This document shows positions 16,301-24,528 of a stretch of DNA of 51,390 nt, piece by piece; the stretch's first letter is position 1; each line of letters begins with the position of its first letter. The position numbers were made by a program, and so were the translations under genes. Source of the stretch: Amycolatopsis orientalis DSM 40040 = KCTC 9412 (GTDB lineage: Bacteria; Actinomycetota; Actinomycetes; Mycobacteriales; Pseudonocardiaceae). Location: assembly GCF_000478275.1 (NCBI RefSeq), contig NZ_ASJB01000091.1, positions 1 to 51,390 on the forward strand, written 5' to 3'. The notes below the pieces were generated by a model that was given only the letters and a program-made list of their open reading frames with translations, ran no database searches and was not told the DNA's origin.

Positions 16301-17078
16301 ATGACCGACCTGGATCTGCTGGAGGCCGCCCGCGGTGACGAGGCCGCGTTCGGCCGTCTCGTCCAGCCGTACCGTCGCGAGCTGCACGCGCACTGCTACC
16401 GGATGCTCGGCGGTGTCCAGGTCGCGGAGGACGCGGTGCAGAACACGCTCCTCGGCGCGTGGCAAGGGATCGCCGGATTCGAAGGCCGCAGTTCGGTGCG
16501 GTCGTGGCTCTACCGGACCACCACCAACGCCTGCCTCCGGCTGGCCGACCGTGCGCCGAAACGGTTGCTGGCGCGGGAGTACGGCCCGCTGCGGACCGGC
16601 ACGCGGGATCTGGGCGCGCCGGTGACCGAATCGGTGTGGATCGAGCCTGGACGACCGGGTCGGCGGGCCCAGTCGGCAGGCGATCCTGCGCGAGCTGGGG
16701 GAGGACAAACAGCGGGAGCTGGTCGACGCTTTTGTCACAGCTTGGGAACAGGCCGACGTCCCCGCGCTGCTCGAACTGCTGACCGAAGACGCGCGGTTCA
16801 CCATGCCGCCGTTGCCCGCCTGGTTCTCCGGACGGGAGGCCGTCGGCCGGTTCCTTCGTGAACGGGTCGCCGAAACGCGGTGGAAGTTGTTCCCGATCCA
16901 CGCGAACGGACAGCTCGCTTTCGTGGCCTACCAGGGAGAACACGGTGCGGAGGAGCTGGGGCTCGGTGCCGTCACCGTGCTCACGCTCTCGGCGGGACGG
17001 ATTCTCGAGATCTCCGGTTTCGCGGACCCGGCCATGTACGCGGGCTTCGGCCTCGCCGAACGGATCTCGGCGCGGTAG
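16301..17078 (+). pseudogene. ECF sigma factor (SigG-like, SnoaL C-terminus), region 4 deleted and frameshifted
   Basis: From 16301 the frame encodes sigma region 2 (DEAAFGRLVQPYRRELHAH, AEDAVQNTLLGAWQ) up to ESVWIEP. The relatives I know then have about 80 residues containing sigma region 4 (LPPxQRAVLIL-like). Here the sequence passes directly, at about 16640, into a different frame reading SLDDRVGGPSRQAILRELGE. It then runs through the SnoaL-like tail (DARFTMPPLPAWFSGREAVG) to the stop at 17078. Both the recognition domain of region 4 and the reading frame are lost, so no functional sigma factor is expected. Coordinates cover both fragments. Confidence 0.75.
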
Positions 17079-17226
17079 GAGGGGAAGACGCGCCAGGGTT
17101 ACCCCGAGCGGGTGAACGCGGCGGGCCACTTGGCGGGAGACGGCGGTAACGAATGTCCGTTCTGCGGCGACTGATCGTTGTCCGCACCGATCGGCGCGAC
17201 GCCCCCGACCGGAATAGTGAGAACCG

Positions 17227-18084
17227 ATGAAGCTTCGAAGAGCCTCACTTCTGTCTCTGGTGGCCGCTGTGGCCACGATCATGCTGGTGGCACCGGCCTC
17301 CGCGCTCGCGGCGCCGCCGACCAGCGCGGTGGAGGTCTCGCCGACCACAGTCCAACGTGGACAGACGTTCACCGTCACACAGACCGTCTACAACGCCGAC
17401 CCGACTTCGACCATCGAAGGGGGTAAGGCCACCCTCTACGGCAAGGAATCCTCGCTGCCGGCGCTCGTCGACCTGGTTTCCTGTCCCGGCGCCTTCGCCT
17501 GCGACATGCTCGGCAGCAGCATCCGCGGCGGGGTCGGCACCGTGACACCCGGTCAGAGCAAGACCGTGGTGTTCACCTTCCGGGTCAAGGACGACGCCGC
17601 CCTGGGCAGTGTCACCCTGCAGCACCAGTTCGTCGGCGACAACTACAGCTTCGAGATCCTCGACGGTCCGGTGCTGACCATCACTGACGTGCCGACCACG
17701 GCCGACCTCGGCGTCACGTTGACCGCGTCGCCGCGCGGGATCCTGACCTCGTCGATCGAGTACACGGTCAAGGTCACGAACGCGGGGCCGGCCACGGCGT
17801 CCGGGATCCGGGTGGCTTCGACCCTCGGCAACGGGCTGCGCTTCACCGGCTCGTCCACCTGCTCGAACCCGAGCGGTACGAAGGTCGTCAACTGCGACTT
17901 CTCCTCGGTCGCGACCGGATCCAGTGGTACGGCCAAGTTCTCGGTGGCCGCCGGACTGCTGACGCTCGGACCGGTCAAGACGACCGCGAAGATCACGCAG
18001 AGTTCCGTCACCGACCCTAACGCGGCCAACAACACCGCGTCGTCCACCTGCACCGCGATCACCGGGCTCCTGCTCACCTGCTAG
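17227..18084 (+). CDS. Secreted protein with DUF11-like repeat
   Basis: The 285-residue protein has a Sec signal peptide (basic start, hydrophobic core around LLSLVAAVATIMLVAP, likely cleavage after ALAA). Two beta-rich domains follow. The second has the DUF11/CARDB-like pattern ADLGVTLTASP, then YTVKVTNAGPATASGIRV and DPNAANNTASSTC. Such proteins are exported and often surface-associated; the role is unknown. Cysteines are few and could pair. No sorting signal is seen. Confidence 0.75.
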   Translation: MKLRRASLLSLVAAVATIMLVAPASALAAPPTSAVEVSPTTVQRGQTFTVTQTVYNADPTSTIEGGKATLYGKESSLPALVDLVSCPGAFACDMLGSSIRGGVGTVTPGQSKTVVFTFRVKDDAALGSVTLQHQFVGDNYSFEILDGPVLTITDVPTTADLGVTLTASPRGILTSSIEYTVKVTNAGPATASGIRVASTLGNGLRFTGSSTCSNPSGTKVVNCDFSSVATGSSGTAKFSVAAGLLTLGPVKTTAKITQSSVTDPNAANNTASSTCTAITGLLLTC

Positions 18085-18107
18085 AACCCCGGTTCCGCGA
18101 GCAAAGA

Positions 18108-18155
18108 ACTCGTGAGTGGTAATGACGGTTCTAACCGTCATTACCACTCACGAGT
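18108..18155. repeat. Perfect 23-bp palindrome (CTCGTGAGTGG family)
   Basis: Bases 18108-18130 are perfectly complementary to 18133-18155 around a two-base loop. The core is CTCGTGAGTGGTAATGACGG. The stop codon and last serine codon of the sigma gene at 18148 lie inside the right arm. A near-identical copy is at 19901-19946, and a single arm is at 62-83. Confidence 0.75.
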
Positions 18156-19383
18156 CTCGTAGGCGGGCGGCGCGGGCGTGAAGATACCGTTGGTGTGGAA
18201 GGCTTGCCGCGTAGCGAGCGGCCTCCATATAGGACTCGACGGCCGCGGCGGTGTCCCCGGCCATTTCGAGCAGATGGCCGTGGGCGGCGTGGAACCGGTG
18301 GTCGCCGGAGAGCCGGTCGCCGAGCTTTTCCAACGCCGCCAGGCCTTGCCTCGGACCTTGGGCCATCCCGACGGCGACCGCGTGGTTCAACGTCACCACG
18401 GGATTGTCGGACAGCCGCAGCAGAAGTCCGTACAGGGCTTCGATCTGCGGCCAATCCGTCCGTTCGGCGTCCGGTGCCTCGTCGTGCAACGCGGCGATCG
18501 CCGCCTGGATCTGGAACGGCCCGGTCGGACCGTGCGGCAACGCCTCGGACAGCAGCGCGACCCCTTCCGCGATGTACTCGGCGTTCCAGCGGCTCCGGTC
18601 CTGTTCGGACATCGGGACCGGGACGCCGTCCGGCCCGGTCCTCGCCGGACGCCGGGCGTCGGTGAGCAGCATCAGCGCGAGCAACCCGGTGGCCTCACTG
18701 TCTTCCGGCAAGAGCCGGTGCACGATCCTGGCCAGCCTGATGGCTTCGGCGGAAAGCTCGCTCCGCGTCAGGTCAGGGCCCGACGTACTGGCGTAACCCT
18801 CGTTGAAGATCAGGTACAGCACGTGGAGCACCGCGTCGAGCCGTGCCGCGCGATCGGCCTCCGGCGGCATGCCGAACGGGACGCCGCTGGTCTTGATGGC
18901 GGTCTTCGCGCGGCTGATCCGCCGGGTCATCGTCGCCTCGGGGACCAGGAACGCGCGGGCGATCTCCGCCGTGGTGAGACCGCCGACCGCCCGCAGGGTC
19001 AGCGCGATCTGGGAAGCCGGGGACAACGACGGGTGGCAGCACAGGAAGAGCAGGATGAGCGTGTCGTCGGTGTCGGCGGCGCGCCGGTCCGCTGCCGGGG
19101 CGAGATGCTCCTCCGGCAGCGTCCATTGGGTGACGGTGTCCTCGCGACGGCGCCGCGCCTGCTCGGCGCGGAGCAGATCGGTCAGCCGTCGCGAGGCGAC
19201 CGTGATGAGCCACGCCCGCGGATTGTCCGGCGCTCCTTCGGCCGGCCACTGGGTCGACGCGGCGAGCAGCGCTTCCTGCGTCGCGTCCTCCGCCAGGTCG
19301 AAGTGGCCGTACCGGCGGACGAGGGCACCGAGGACCTGCGGTGACAGCGCACGCAGCAGCTCCTCGATGCCGCCCTCCGGCAC
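18148..19383 (-). CDS. ECF42-type RNA polymerase sigma factor with TPR-like C-terminus
   Basis: The 411-residue protein has sigma regions 2 and 4 (DLAEDATQEALLAAS, then LTLRAVGGLTTAEIARAFLV). The long C-terminal extension (LDAVLHVLYLIFNEGYAST, RYLHARAARLRD) is characteristic of the ECF42 group. That group has no anti-sigma factor and is partnered with DGPF-domain proteins, one of which is encoded directly upstream. The extension is needed for activity in studied members. The start GTG is adjacent to the stop of the upstream gene (TAGGTG). The last residues are encoded within a palindromic repeat. Confidence 0.85.
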   Translation of the reverse strand: MPEGGIEELLRALSPQVLGALVRRYGHFDLAEDATQEALLAASTQWPAEGAPDNPRAWLITVASRRLTDLLRAEQARRRREDTVTQWTLPEEHLAPAADRRAADTDDTLILLFLCCHPSLSPASQIALTLRAVGGLTTAEIARAFLVPEATMTRRISRAKTAIKTSGVPFGMPPEADRAARLDAVLHVLYLIFNEGYASTSGPDLTRSELSAEAIRLARIVHRLLPEDSEATGLLALMLLTDARRPARTGPDGVPVPMSEQDRSRWNAEYIAEGVALLSEALPHGPTGPFQIQAAIAALHDEAPDAERTDWPQIEALYGLLLRLSDNPVVTLNHAVAVGMAQGPRQGLAALEKLGDRLSGDHRFHAAHGHLLEMAGDTAAAVESYMEAARYAASLPHQRYLHARAARLRDS

Positions 19384-19788
19384 CTAGAGCTCCAGCTCTT
19401 CGAAGCTGTCGGCACACGGCCGGATGTCGACGTACCAGTCACGGCCGAGGTCGGTGCCCTCCGGATACGGGGTGTTCGCCAGCTTCGCCGCGATCTCGGT
19501 CGCGCGGTCGTAGCTCGCGCAGTCGACGGTCGTGTAACCGACCAGGACTTCCTGCGTCTCGGCGTACGGCCCGTCCGTCACCACGGGCGCGCCGTCACGG
19601 AGGGAGATACGGCGGGCGTGGGCCGGCTGGGTGAGCCCCTGCGCGTCGACGAACTCGCCCGACTCGACCAGGTCGTTGTTCCATTTCGCCATGAACTCGT
19701 GCAGGGCGGTGATGTCATCGGCGCTCCAGGTGCCGCCGATGCTGTCGAGGTCCTTCTGCGACCCGAACATCATGATCATGTACTTCAC
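19384..19788 (-). CDS. DGPF/YCII-related protein
   Basis: The 134-residue protein carries the DGPYAETQE motif that defines the DGPF family, plus a C-terminal segment (DWYVDIRPC) ending in acidic residues. These proteins are genomic partners of ECF42 sigma factors. Their biochemical function is unknown, though the YCII fold suggests a small-molecule lyase. GTG at 19788 has GAGGAG upstream. It forms a two-gene operon with the sigma factor. Confidence 0.8.
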   Translation of the reverse strand: MKYMIMMFGSQKDLDSIGGTWSADDITALHEFMAKWNNDLVESGEFVDAQGLTQPAHARRISLRDGAPVVTDGPYAETQEVLVGYTTVDCASYDRATEIAAKLANTPYPEGTDLGRDWYVDIRPCADSFEELEL

Positions 19789-19900
19789 GATTTCTCCTCT
19801 CGGCCGGCACCGTGTCGGTGCCTTCTGCCGGAGACGTCGGAGCCGCCGGACCCGACCGGACACGGTCGCCGGAATTCTCTCTCAACCAGGTGCCCGGTCG

Positions 19901-19946
19901 CTCGTGAGTGGTAATGACGGTTAGAACCGCCATTACCACTCACGAG
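19901..19946. repeat. Near-perfect 22-bp palindrome (CTCGTGAGTGG family), second copy
   Basis: Bases 19901-19922 pair with 19925-19946 with one mismatch and a two-base loop. The sequence is almost identical to 18108-18155. Together the two copies bracket the DGPF-sigma operon. This copy lies two bases from the stop of the MFS gene and could terminate it. Confidence 0.75.
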
Positions 19947-19948
19947 GG

Positions 19949-21172
19949 TTACTCGGAGACCGTCACCGCCTCGGTCACCTTCGACTCCAGGTGCCGCGCC
20001 GCCGGGGAGAACAACGCCAGCAGCAACGCGCCCGCCGCGGCACCGGCGGCGGCGAAGATCGGCGCCGTCGGTTCGGCCTCGTAGAGCGCGGTGCCCAGCA
20101 GCGGTCCCACGATGAACGTCACCCCGGTCGTGGCGTTGACCAGGCCCGCCACCGAACCCTGCTGCTCCGGCCCCACCATCAGCGTCGGCGCGGCGGTGAA
20201 CCCGGGGAGCGCGAGGCCGAGGCCGAGCGCGAGGACGGCGAAGGCGGCGGTGATCGACCACAGCTGGCCCGCGAACGCGAGCAGGACGAACCCCGCGACG
20301 GCGATCGGCGCGCCGACGCGCATCAGCCGCACGGCAGGCCAGGCGAGCTTCGGGACGACGGCGCCCTGGACGGCCACGAGGACGAGGCCCGCCGCGAACA
20401 GCGCGACCCCGACGGAGCCCGCGGTCTGCTCGGGAGCGAGGTTCAGCCGGTCCGCGATGAGGAATCCGGTGATCACCTGGACCAGCCCGAGCGACAGGTA
20501 CAACAGGAAACCGATCGCGAAGAACGGCCAGAGCCGCGCGTCCCACGGTTTCACCCCGGCCGCGCGAGGGCCTGCCGGGCGGACGTGCGGGGTGCGGCCC
20601 GCCGTCGCGAACACCCAGATCGCGAGCAATGCGGTCAACGCCGGGGCCAGATAAAGCGGCAGGGTCAGCGAAACGACGGCGAGCGCGCCGCCCAAGGCGG
20701 GTCCGAGGACCAGCGAGATGCCTTGGACCGCGCCGACGAGGCCGACGGCCTTGGTCCGGTCGGCCTCGTTGGACGTCGCCGCGCTGGCGGCCGCGAGCGC
20801 CGCGACCGGGAGGGCCGCGATCCCGGCCCCGAACAACAGACTCCGGGTCGCGAGCATCAGGGCGAGCACCGAGGACGACGACAGGACCTCGGCGAGGCCG
20901 AGTGCCGAGGCCACGGCGAATCCGGTCAGGCCGAGGGTGGCCAGCACCAGCCCGGCGAGCAGCACCTTCCGGACGCCGACGCGGTCGAGCGCCCGTCCCC
21001 AGAGCGTGCTGGCGATGGTCAGCGCGATCGCGGCCGTGGTGATGACCAGCCCCAGCTGGCTTTCCGTGAGATCCAGCCGCCGCGAGAGCGGCGCCAGGAT
21101 CGGGGTGATCAGTTGCTGTGCAGAGAAAACCACCAGTACCGCGAGGAGTAGTGGCGCCATGGTCTTGCGCAC
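19949..21172 (-). CDS. MFS transporter, probable siderophore exporter
   Basis: The 407-residue protein has about 12 hydrophobic segments and the loop motif WGRALDRVGVRKVLL between the second and third, as in drug/proton antiporters of the major facilitator superfamily. It diverges from the siderophore operon. An iron box lies 16 bases upstream of its start, so it is probably repressed by an IdeR/DmdR1-type regulator in iron-rich cells. This supports a role in export of the siderophore made next door. The start is GTG with AAGGGAA upstream. The substrate assignment is inference from context. Confidence 0.8.
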   Translation of the reverse strand: MRKTMAPLLLAVLVVFSAQQLITPILAPLSRRLDLTESQLGLVITTAAIALTIASTLWGRALDRVGVRKVLLAGLVLATLGLTGFAVASALGLAEVLSSSSVLALMLATRSLLFGAGIAALPVAALAAASAATSNEADRTKAVGLVGAVQGISLVLGPALGGALAVVSLTLPLYLAPALTALLAIWVFATAGRTPHVRPAGPRAAGVKPWDARLWPFFAIGFLLYLSLGLVQVITGFLIADRLNLAPEQTAGSVGVALFAAGLVLVAVQGAVVPKLAWPAVRLMRVGAPIAVAGFVLLAFAGQLWSITAAFAVLALGLGLALPGFTAAPTLMVGPEQQGSVAGLVNATTGVTFIVGPLLGTALYEAEPTAPIFAAAGAAAGALLLALFSPAARHLESKVTEAVTVSE

Positions 21173-21187
21173 TGAGTTCCCTTCTAG

Positions 21188-21206
21188 TTAGGTAAGGCTA
21201 CCTTAA
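21188..21206. promoter_or_regulatory. Iron box (IdeR/DmdR1-type)
   Basis: TTAGGTAAGGCTACCTTAA is a 19-bp near-perfect palindrome matching the actinobacterial iron-box pattern TTAGGTTAGGCTAACCTAA at all but three or four positions. It lies 16 bases before the MFS start and about 120 bases before the thioesterase start, so it can control the exporter and possibly the operon. Confidence 0.85.
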
Positions 21207-21249
21207 CTATCGCGTCGCAGATCACTGATGCACCTCACGCATTCGACTA

Positions 21250-21264
21250 TGAAAACCGTTATCG
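21250..21264. promoter_or_regulatory. Zur-like palindrome upstream of the siderophore operon
   Basis: TGAAAACCGTTATCG has 7-1-7 symmetry, with five of seven pairs complementary. It agrees with about 10 of 15 positions of the streptomycete Zur consensus as I remember it (TGAAAATGATTTTCA). It sits 60-75 bases before the thioesterase start. The coelibactin cluster of S. coelicolor is known to be Zur-controlled, which makes this site plausible. It remains a motif guess. Confidence 0.4.
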
Positions 21265-21275
21265 TTACTCTAACG
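21263..21275. promoter_or_regulatory. Short perfect inverted repeat next to the Zur-like site
   Basis: CGTTACTCTAACG is a perfect 5-3-5 inverted repeat directly abutting the Zur-like palindrome, about 50 bases before the operon start. It may be part of the same operator or a separate site. No regulator can be named. Confidence 0.35.
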
Positions 21276-21324
21276 TGGGATGGGGTTGAGGGGAAGCGGT
21301 CACTGCGGGTATGGGAGGAACGCG

Positions 21325-22095
21325 ATGTCTGGGGGAGCGGATGGCAGAACGGGTGACGTCTGGCTGCATCGGTGGAGACCGCGGCCACGGGCCAGCGCCC
21401 GGTTGGTGTGCTTCCCGCACGCCGGCGGGTCCGCCGCGTTCTTCGCGCCATGGAGCACGAAGCTCCCGGCGGAGATCGACGTCGCCGCCGTGCGGTATCC
21501 GGGTCGCGCGGACAGGCTGGCCGAGCCGCCCCTGACGTCGATGGCGACGCTGGTCGACGAGATCGCCGGCGCGCTCGAACCACTGGCCGATCGGCCGACC
21601 GTCCTTTTCGGACACAGTCTCGGTGCGCTCGTCGCCTACGAGGTGGCCAGGGAACTCACCCGCCGCGACGTACCGCCCGCGCGGCTGATCGTCTCCGGGC
21701 GCCGGGCACCCGGAGACGCGCCCGGCGGCACGAAACACCTGCTGTCCGACGACGAGCTGGTCGGTGAACTGGTCCGGCTCGGGGGAACGGAACCCGGACT
21801 GCTGGCGAGCGAGGACGCGCGGTCGGTGTTCCTGCCCGCCATCCGCGCCGACTTCCGGCTCGCCGAGAACTACCGCCGGCTCCCCGGCCGCGAGCCGTCC
21901 TGCCCGATCACCGTCCTCGTCGGCGACGAGGACACGGAGGTCGACGCCCGCCGCGCCGGACTTTGGGCCGGGCACACGACGAACGGGACGTGCACCACGC
22001 ATGTCCTGCCCGGCGGCCACTTCTACCTGATACCGCGGGAGAAGACCGTGCTCGCCCTGCTGGTCGAGGCCTGCGCCATCCCCGCAGCGGCCTGA
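21325..22095 (+). CDS. Type II thioesterase of the siderophore cluster
   Basis: The 256-residue alpha/beta hydrolase has FPHAGGSAAFF near the N-terminus, the nucleophile elbow GHSLG with S98, and the catalytic histidine in GGHFYL (H232), as in YbtT, PchC and other stand-alone thioesterases. These editing enzymes remove wrongly primed or stalled groups from carrier proteins. It is the first gene of the rightward operon. The ATG at 21325 has GGAGGAA five bases upstream, better than the in-frame start at 21280. Confidence 0.9.
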   Translation: MSGGADGRTGDVWLHRWRPRPRASARLVCFPHAGGSAAFFAPWSTKLPAEIDVAAVRYPGRADRLAEPPLTSMATLVDEIAGALEPLADRPTVLFGHSLGALVAYEVARELTRRDVPPARLIVSGRRAPGDAPGGTKHLLSDDELVGELVRLGGTEPGLLASEDARSVFLPAIRADFRLAENYRRLPGREPSCPITVLVGDEDTEVDARRAGLWAGHTTNGTCTTHVLPGGHFYLIPREKTVLALLVEACAIPAAA

Positions 22096-22118
22096 CCTCT
22101 TTTCTGACAAGGAGTTCC

Positions 22119-23444
22119 GTGTTGTCGCGATACCGCTATGCCGAGCGGCGGATCCCGCTCGCCGCCGACGCCGTCACCACGCTCGCCGCGCTGGCCCGTG
22201 ACCGGCCCGGCGCCCAGGTCGGCTACGAGAACCGGGGAACGGTCTCGTGGGCCGAGAACGCCTGGGCGACGGTCGAACTCCACGACGGCGGGGCCAGGCT
22301 GATCACCGAGGACCGGGAAACCGAGTTCGCCGGAAAACCGCTCGACGTCGTGGGAAAGGCGCTCGCCGCGGCCGGGATCGCGGACTGGCGGGCGTACGGA
22401 TGGGCCGCCTTCGAACTGGCACACGTCCTGCACGACACCGCTTCGGCGTCGGGTCCGCTGGCCTGCCTGATGATCCCGCGGGCAGAGGTCCGGCTCGATG
22501 GTGCGAGCGCGCTGGTCCGTGCGGCTACTGAGTCCGAAGTGGACGAACTCGCCGAGCGCCTCGCCGTCGCCATCGCCCCCGAAACGCCTGCGGACGCTCG
22601 CGTCCCGGCCGACCTCGACCATGACGCGGCCGCGTATCGGGAAATGGTCGCCGCCGCGGTGGGTGACATCCGCGCGGGCAAGCTCGACAAGGTGATCCTG
22701 TCCCGGGTTGTCCCGGTCGAGGGCGACCTCGACCTCGCGGCCACGTATCTCGCGGGGCGCCGCGGCAACGATCCCGCCCGGTCCTATCTTCTGCGGCTCG
22801 GCGGCTGGGAGGCGGCGGGGTTCAGCCCGGAGATCGTCGCGCGGGTGACCGCGGACGGCCGCGCCAGGACCCAGCCGCTGGCCGGGACCAGGGCACTCGA
22901 CGGTGACGCGCTCGACGTCGCCCGCCGTGCGGAGCTTTACCGCGACGCCAAGGAGGTCTTCGAGCACGCCATCTCGGTGCGGCTGGCCGCGGCCGAACTG
23001 GACGAGGTGTGCGCCCCGGATTCCGTGGGGGTCAGCGAATTCATGTCGGTCCGCGAACGCGGCAGCGTCCAGCATCTCGGCTCGGACGTGGCGGGTGACC
23101 TGGCAGACGGCAAGACCGCCTGGGACGCGCTGACCGCGTTGTTCCCCGCCGTCACCGCCTCCGGCATCCCGAAGGCGGCGGCGTGCGAAGCCATCGGACG
23201 GCTGGAACCGGGACCGCGCGGGCTCTACAGCGGCGCCGTCCTGACCGCCGACGCCGACGGCTCGCTCGACGCGGCTTTGGTCCTGCGCAGCGTGTTCCGG
23301 TACGAGGGACGGACGTGGCTGCGGGCCGGGGCGGGGATCGTCGCACAGTCCACTCCGGACCGGGAACTCGAAGAGACCCGCGAGAAACTGCGCAGTGTCT
23401 CGCGGTTCCTGGTGCCCGCACTGGCCCCGGCCGTGCTCCCGTGA
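22119..23444 (+). CDS. Salicylate synthase (MbtI/Irp9 family)
   Basis: The 441-residue protein belongs to the chorismate-utilising enzymes. It has LDKVILSRVVPVE, then PLAGTRALDGD, and the C-terminal signature TASGIPKAAACEAIGRLE with PRGLYSGAV. MbtI, Irp9 and YbtS convert chorismate to salicylate through isochorismate in one active site, without a separate pyruvate lyase. No PchB-like lyase is present, which fits. The GTG start at 22119 has GGAG upstream. Its stop overlaps the reductase start (GTGA). It supplies the aryl cap activated by the ligase at 41952. Confidence 0.9.
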   Translation: MLSRYRYAERRIPLAADAVTTLAALARDRPGAQVGYENRGTVSWAENAWATVELHDGGARLITEDRETEFAGKPLDVVGKALAAAGIADWRAYGWAAFELAHVLHDTASASGPLACLMIPRAEVRLDGASALVRAATESEVDELAERLAVAIAPETPADARVPADLDHDAAAYREMVAAAVGDIRAGKLDKVILSRVVPVEGDLDLAATYLAGRRGNDPARSYLLRLGGWEAAGFSPEIVARVTADGRARTQPLAGTRALDGDALDVARRAELYRDAKEVFEHAISVRLAAAELDEVCAPDSVGVSEFMSVRERGSVQHLGSDVAGDLADGKTAWDALTALFPAVTASGIPKAAACEAIGRLEPGPRGLYSGAVLTADADGSLDAALVLRSVFRYEGRTWLRAGAGIVAQSTPDRELEETREKLRSVSRFLVPALAPAVLP

Positions 23445-24526
23445 CCCGGCGCAAGGTCGTGGTGGCGGGCACCGCGTTCGGCCGGATCTACCTCGACGCC
23501 GTCCGGTCGGACCCGGAATCCTTCGAGCTGGCGGGCGTTCTCGCCGCCGGGAGCGCGTATTCCGCCGAGTGCGCACGCCGGTACGGGGTTCCGTTGTACA
23601 CCTCGCCGGACGAGGTACCGGACGTCGACATCGTCTGCGTGGTCGTCCGTTCCGGGGCGCTGGGAGGAAGCGGGTCGGAACTGGCCCGGACCTTCCTGCG
23701 CCGGGGAATCCCGGTGCTGCAGGAACATCCGGTGCACGCCGAGGAGATCGCCGCCTGCCTGCGGGCGGCCCGCGCCGGTGGCACCGCGTACTCGGTCAAC
23801 ACGCTGTATCCCCGGCTGCGGCCGGTCCGTCGGTTCCTCGCCGCGGCGAAGGCGTTGCGCGAACGGCAGAAGATCGCCTTCATCGACGCCGCCTGCAACA
23901 GCCAGGTCGCCTACCCGCTGCTCGACGTCCTCGGCCGGGTCGCGGGCGGGTTGCGGCCCTGGGCGTTCGGCACGGTCCAGCCGTTCCCGTTCGCCGATCT
24001 CGCCGCACCGCAACCGTTCCGTCAGCTGCACGCCGTCGTCGGCGGGATCCCGGTGACCCTGCGCGTGCAGAACCAGGTCGATCCGGACGACGCCGACAAC
24101 CACTCCTTCCTGCTGCACCGGATCTCCCTCGGTGCCGAGGGCGGCGTGCTCACCCTCGCCGACACCCACGGACCCGTGCTGTGGAATCCGAGGCTGCACG
24201 CCGGACGCGACGAGACCGGACGGCTGGTGATGGCCGGGCCGGGGACCGAACGCCTCGGCGTCACGACCACCGTGCCGCTGGGCGACGAGGAACCCGGCAC
24301 CTATCACGACGTCTTCGCCGAGCTGTGGCCGGACGCGGTCGCCGAGAGCCTGCGGGAACTGTGCCGGGACATCGACGAACCGGCACGGCGTGCCGCGTCG
24401 GGGCAGTGGGCGCTCGGCGTCTCGACGGCCTGGCGCGACCTCACCGCGGCGATCGGGCTGCCCGAACTCATCCATCCCGGTGTGCCCGCCGAGATCCCCT
24501 TGTCCGTTCTGTCCACAAAGGAGTGA
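23441..24526 (+). CDS. Thiazolinyl imine reductase (PchG/Irp3 family)
   Basis: The 361-residue protein has a dinucleotide-binding N-terminus (KVVVAGTAFGRIYLDAV) and the family segment VLQEHPVHAEEIAACL. In the Gfo/Idh/MocA-like group of siderophore reductases (PchG, Irp3, YbtU), this fold reduces a carrier-bound thiazoline to thiazolidine with NADPH. Length agrees with Irp3. It is coupled to the salicylate synthase by a GTGA overlap. Its presence predicts at least one thiazolidine ring in the product, most likely the one later methylated by the MT domain of NRPS-1. Confidence 0.9.
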   Translation: MTRRKVVVAGTAFGRIYLDAVRSDPESFELAGVLAAGSAYSAECARRYGVPLYTSPDEVPDVDIVCVVVRSGALGGSGSELARTFLRRGIPVLQEHPVHAEEIAACLRAARAGGTAYSVNTLYPRLRPVRRFLAAAKALRERQKIAFIDAACNSQVAYPLLDVLGRVAGGLRPWAFGTVQPFPFADLAAPQPFRQLHAVVGGIPVTLRVQNQVDPDDADNHSFLLHRISLGAEGGVLTLADTHGPVLWNPRLHAGRDETGRLVMAGPGTERLGVTTTVPLGDEEPGTYHDVFAELWPDAVAESLRELCRDIDEPARRAASGQWALGVSTAWRDLTAAIGLPELIHPGVPAEIPLSVLSTKE

Positions 24527-24528
24527 CG

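Noticed and set aside
21280..21324. Longer start for the type II thioesterase
   Set aside because: The 15 extra residues have no family counterpart, while the ATG at 21325 has an excellent GGAGGAA at proper spacing.
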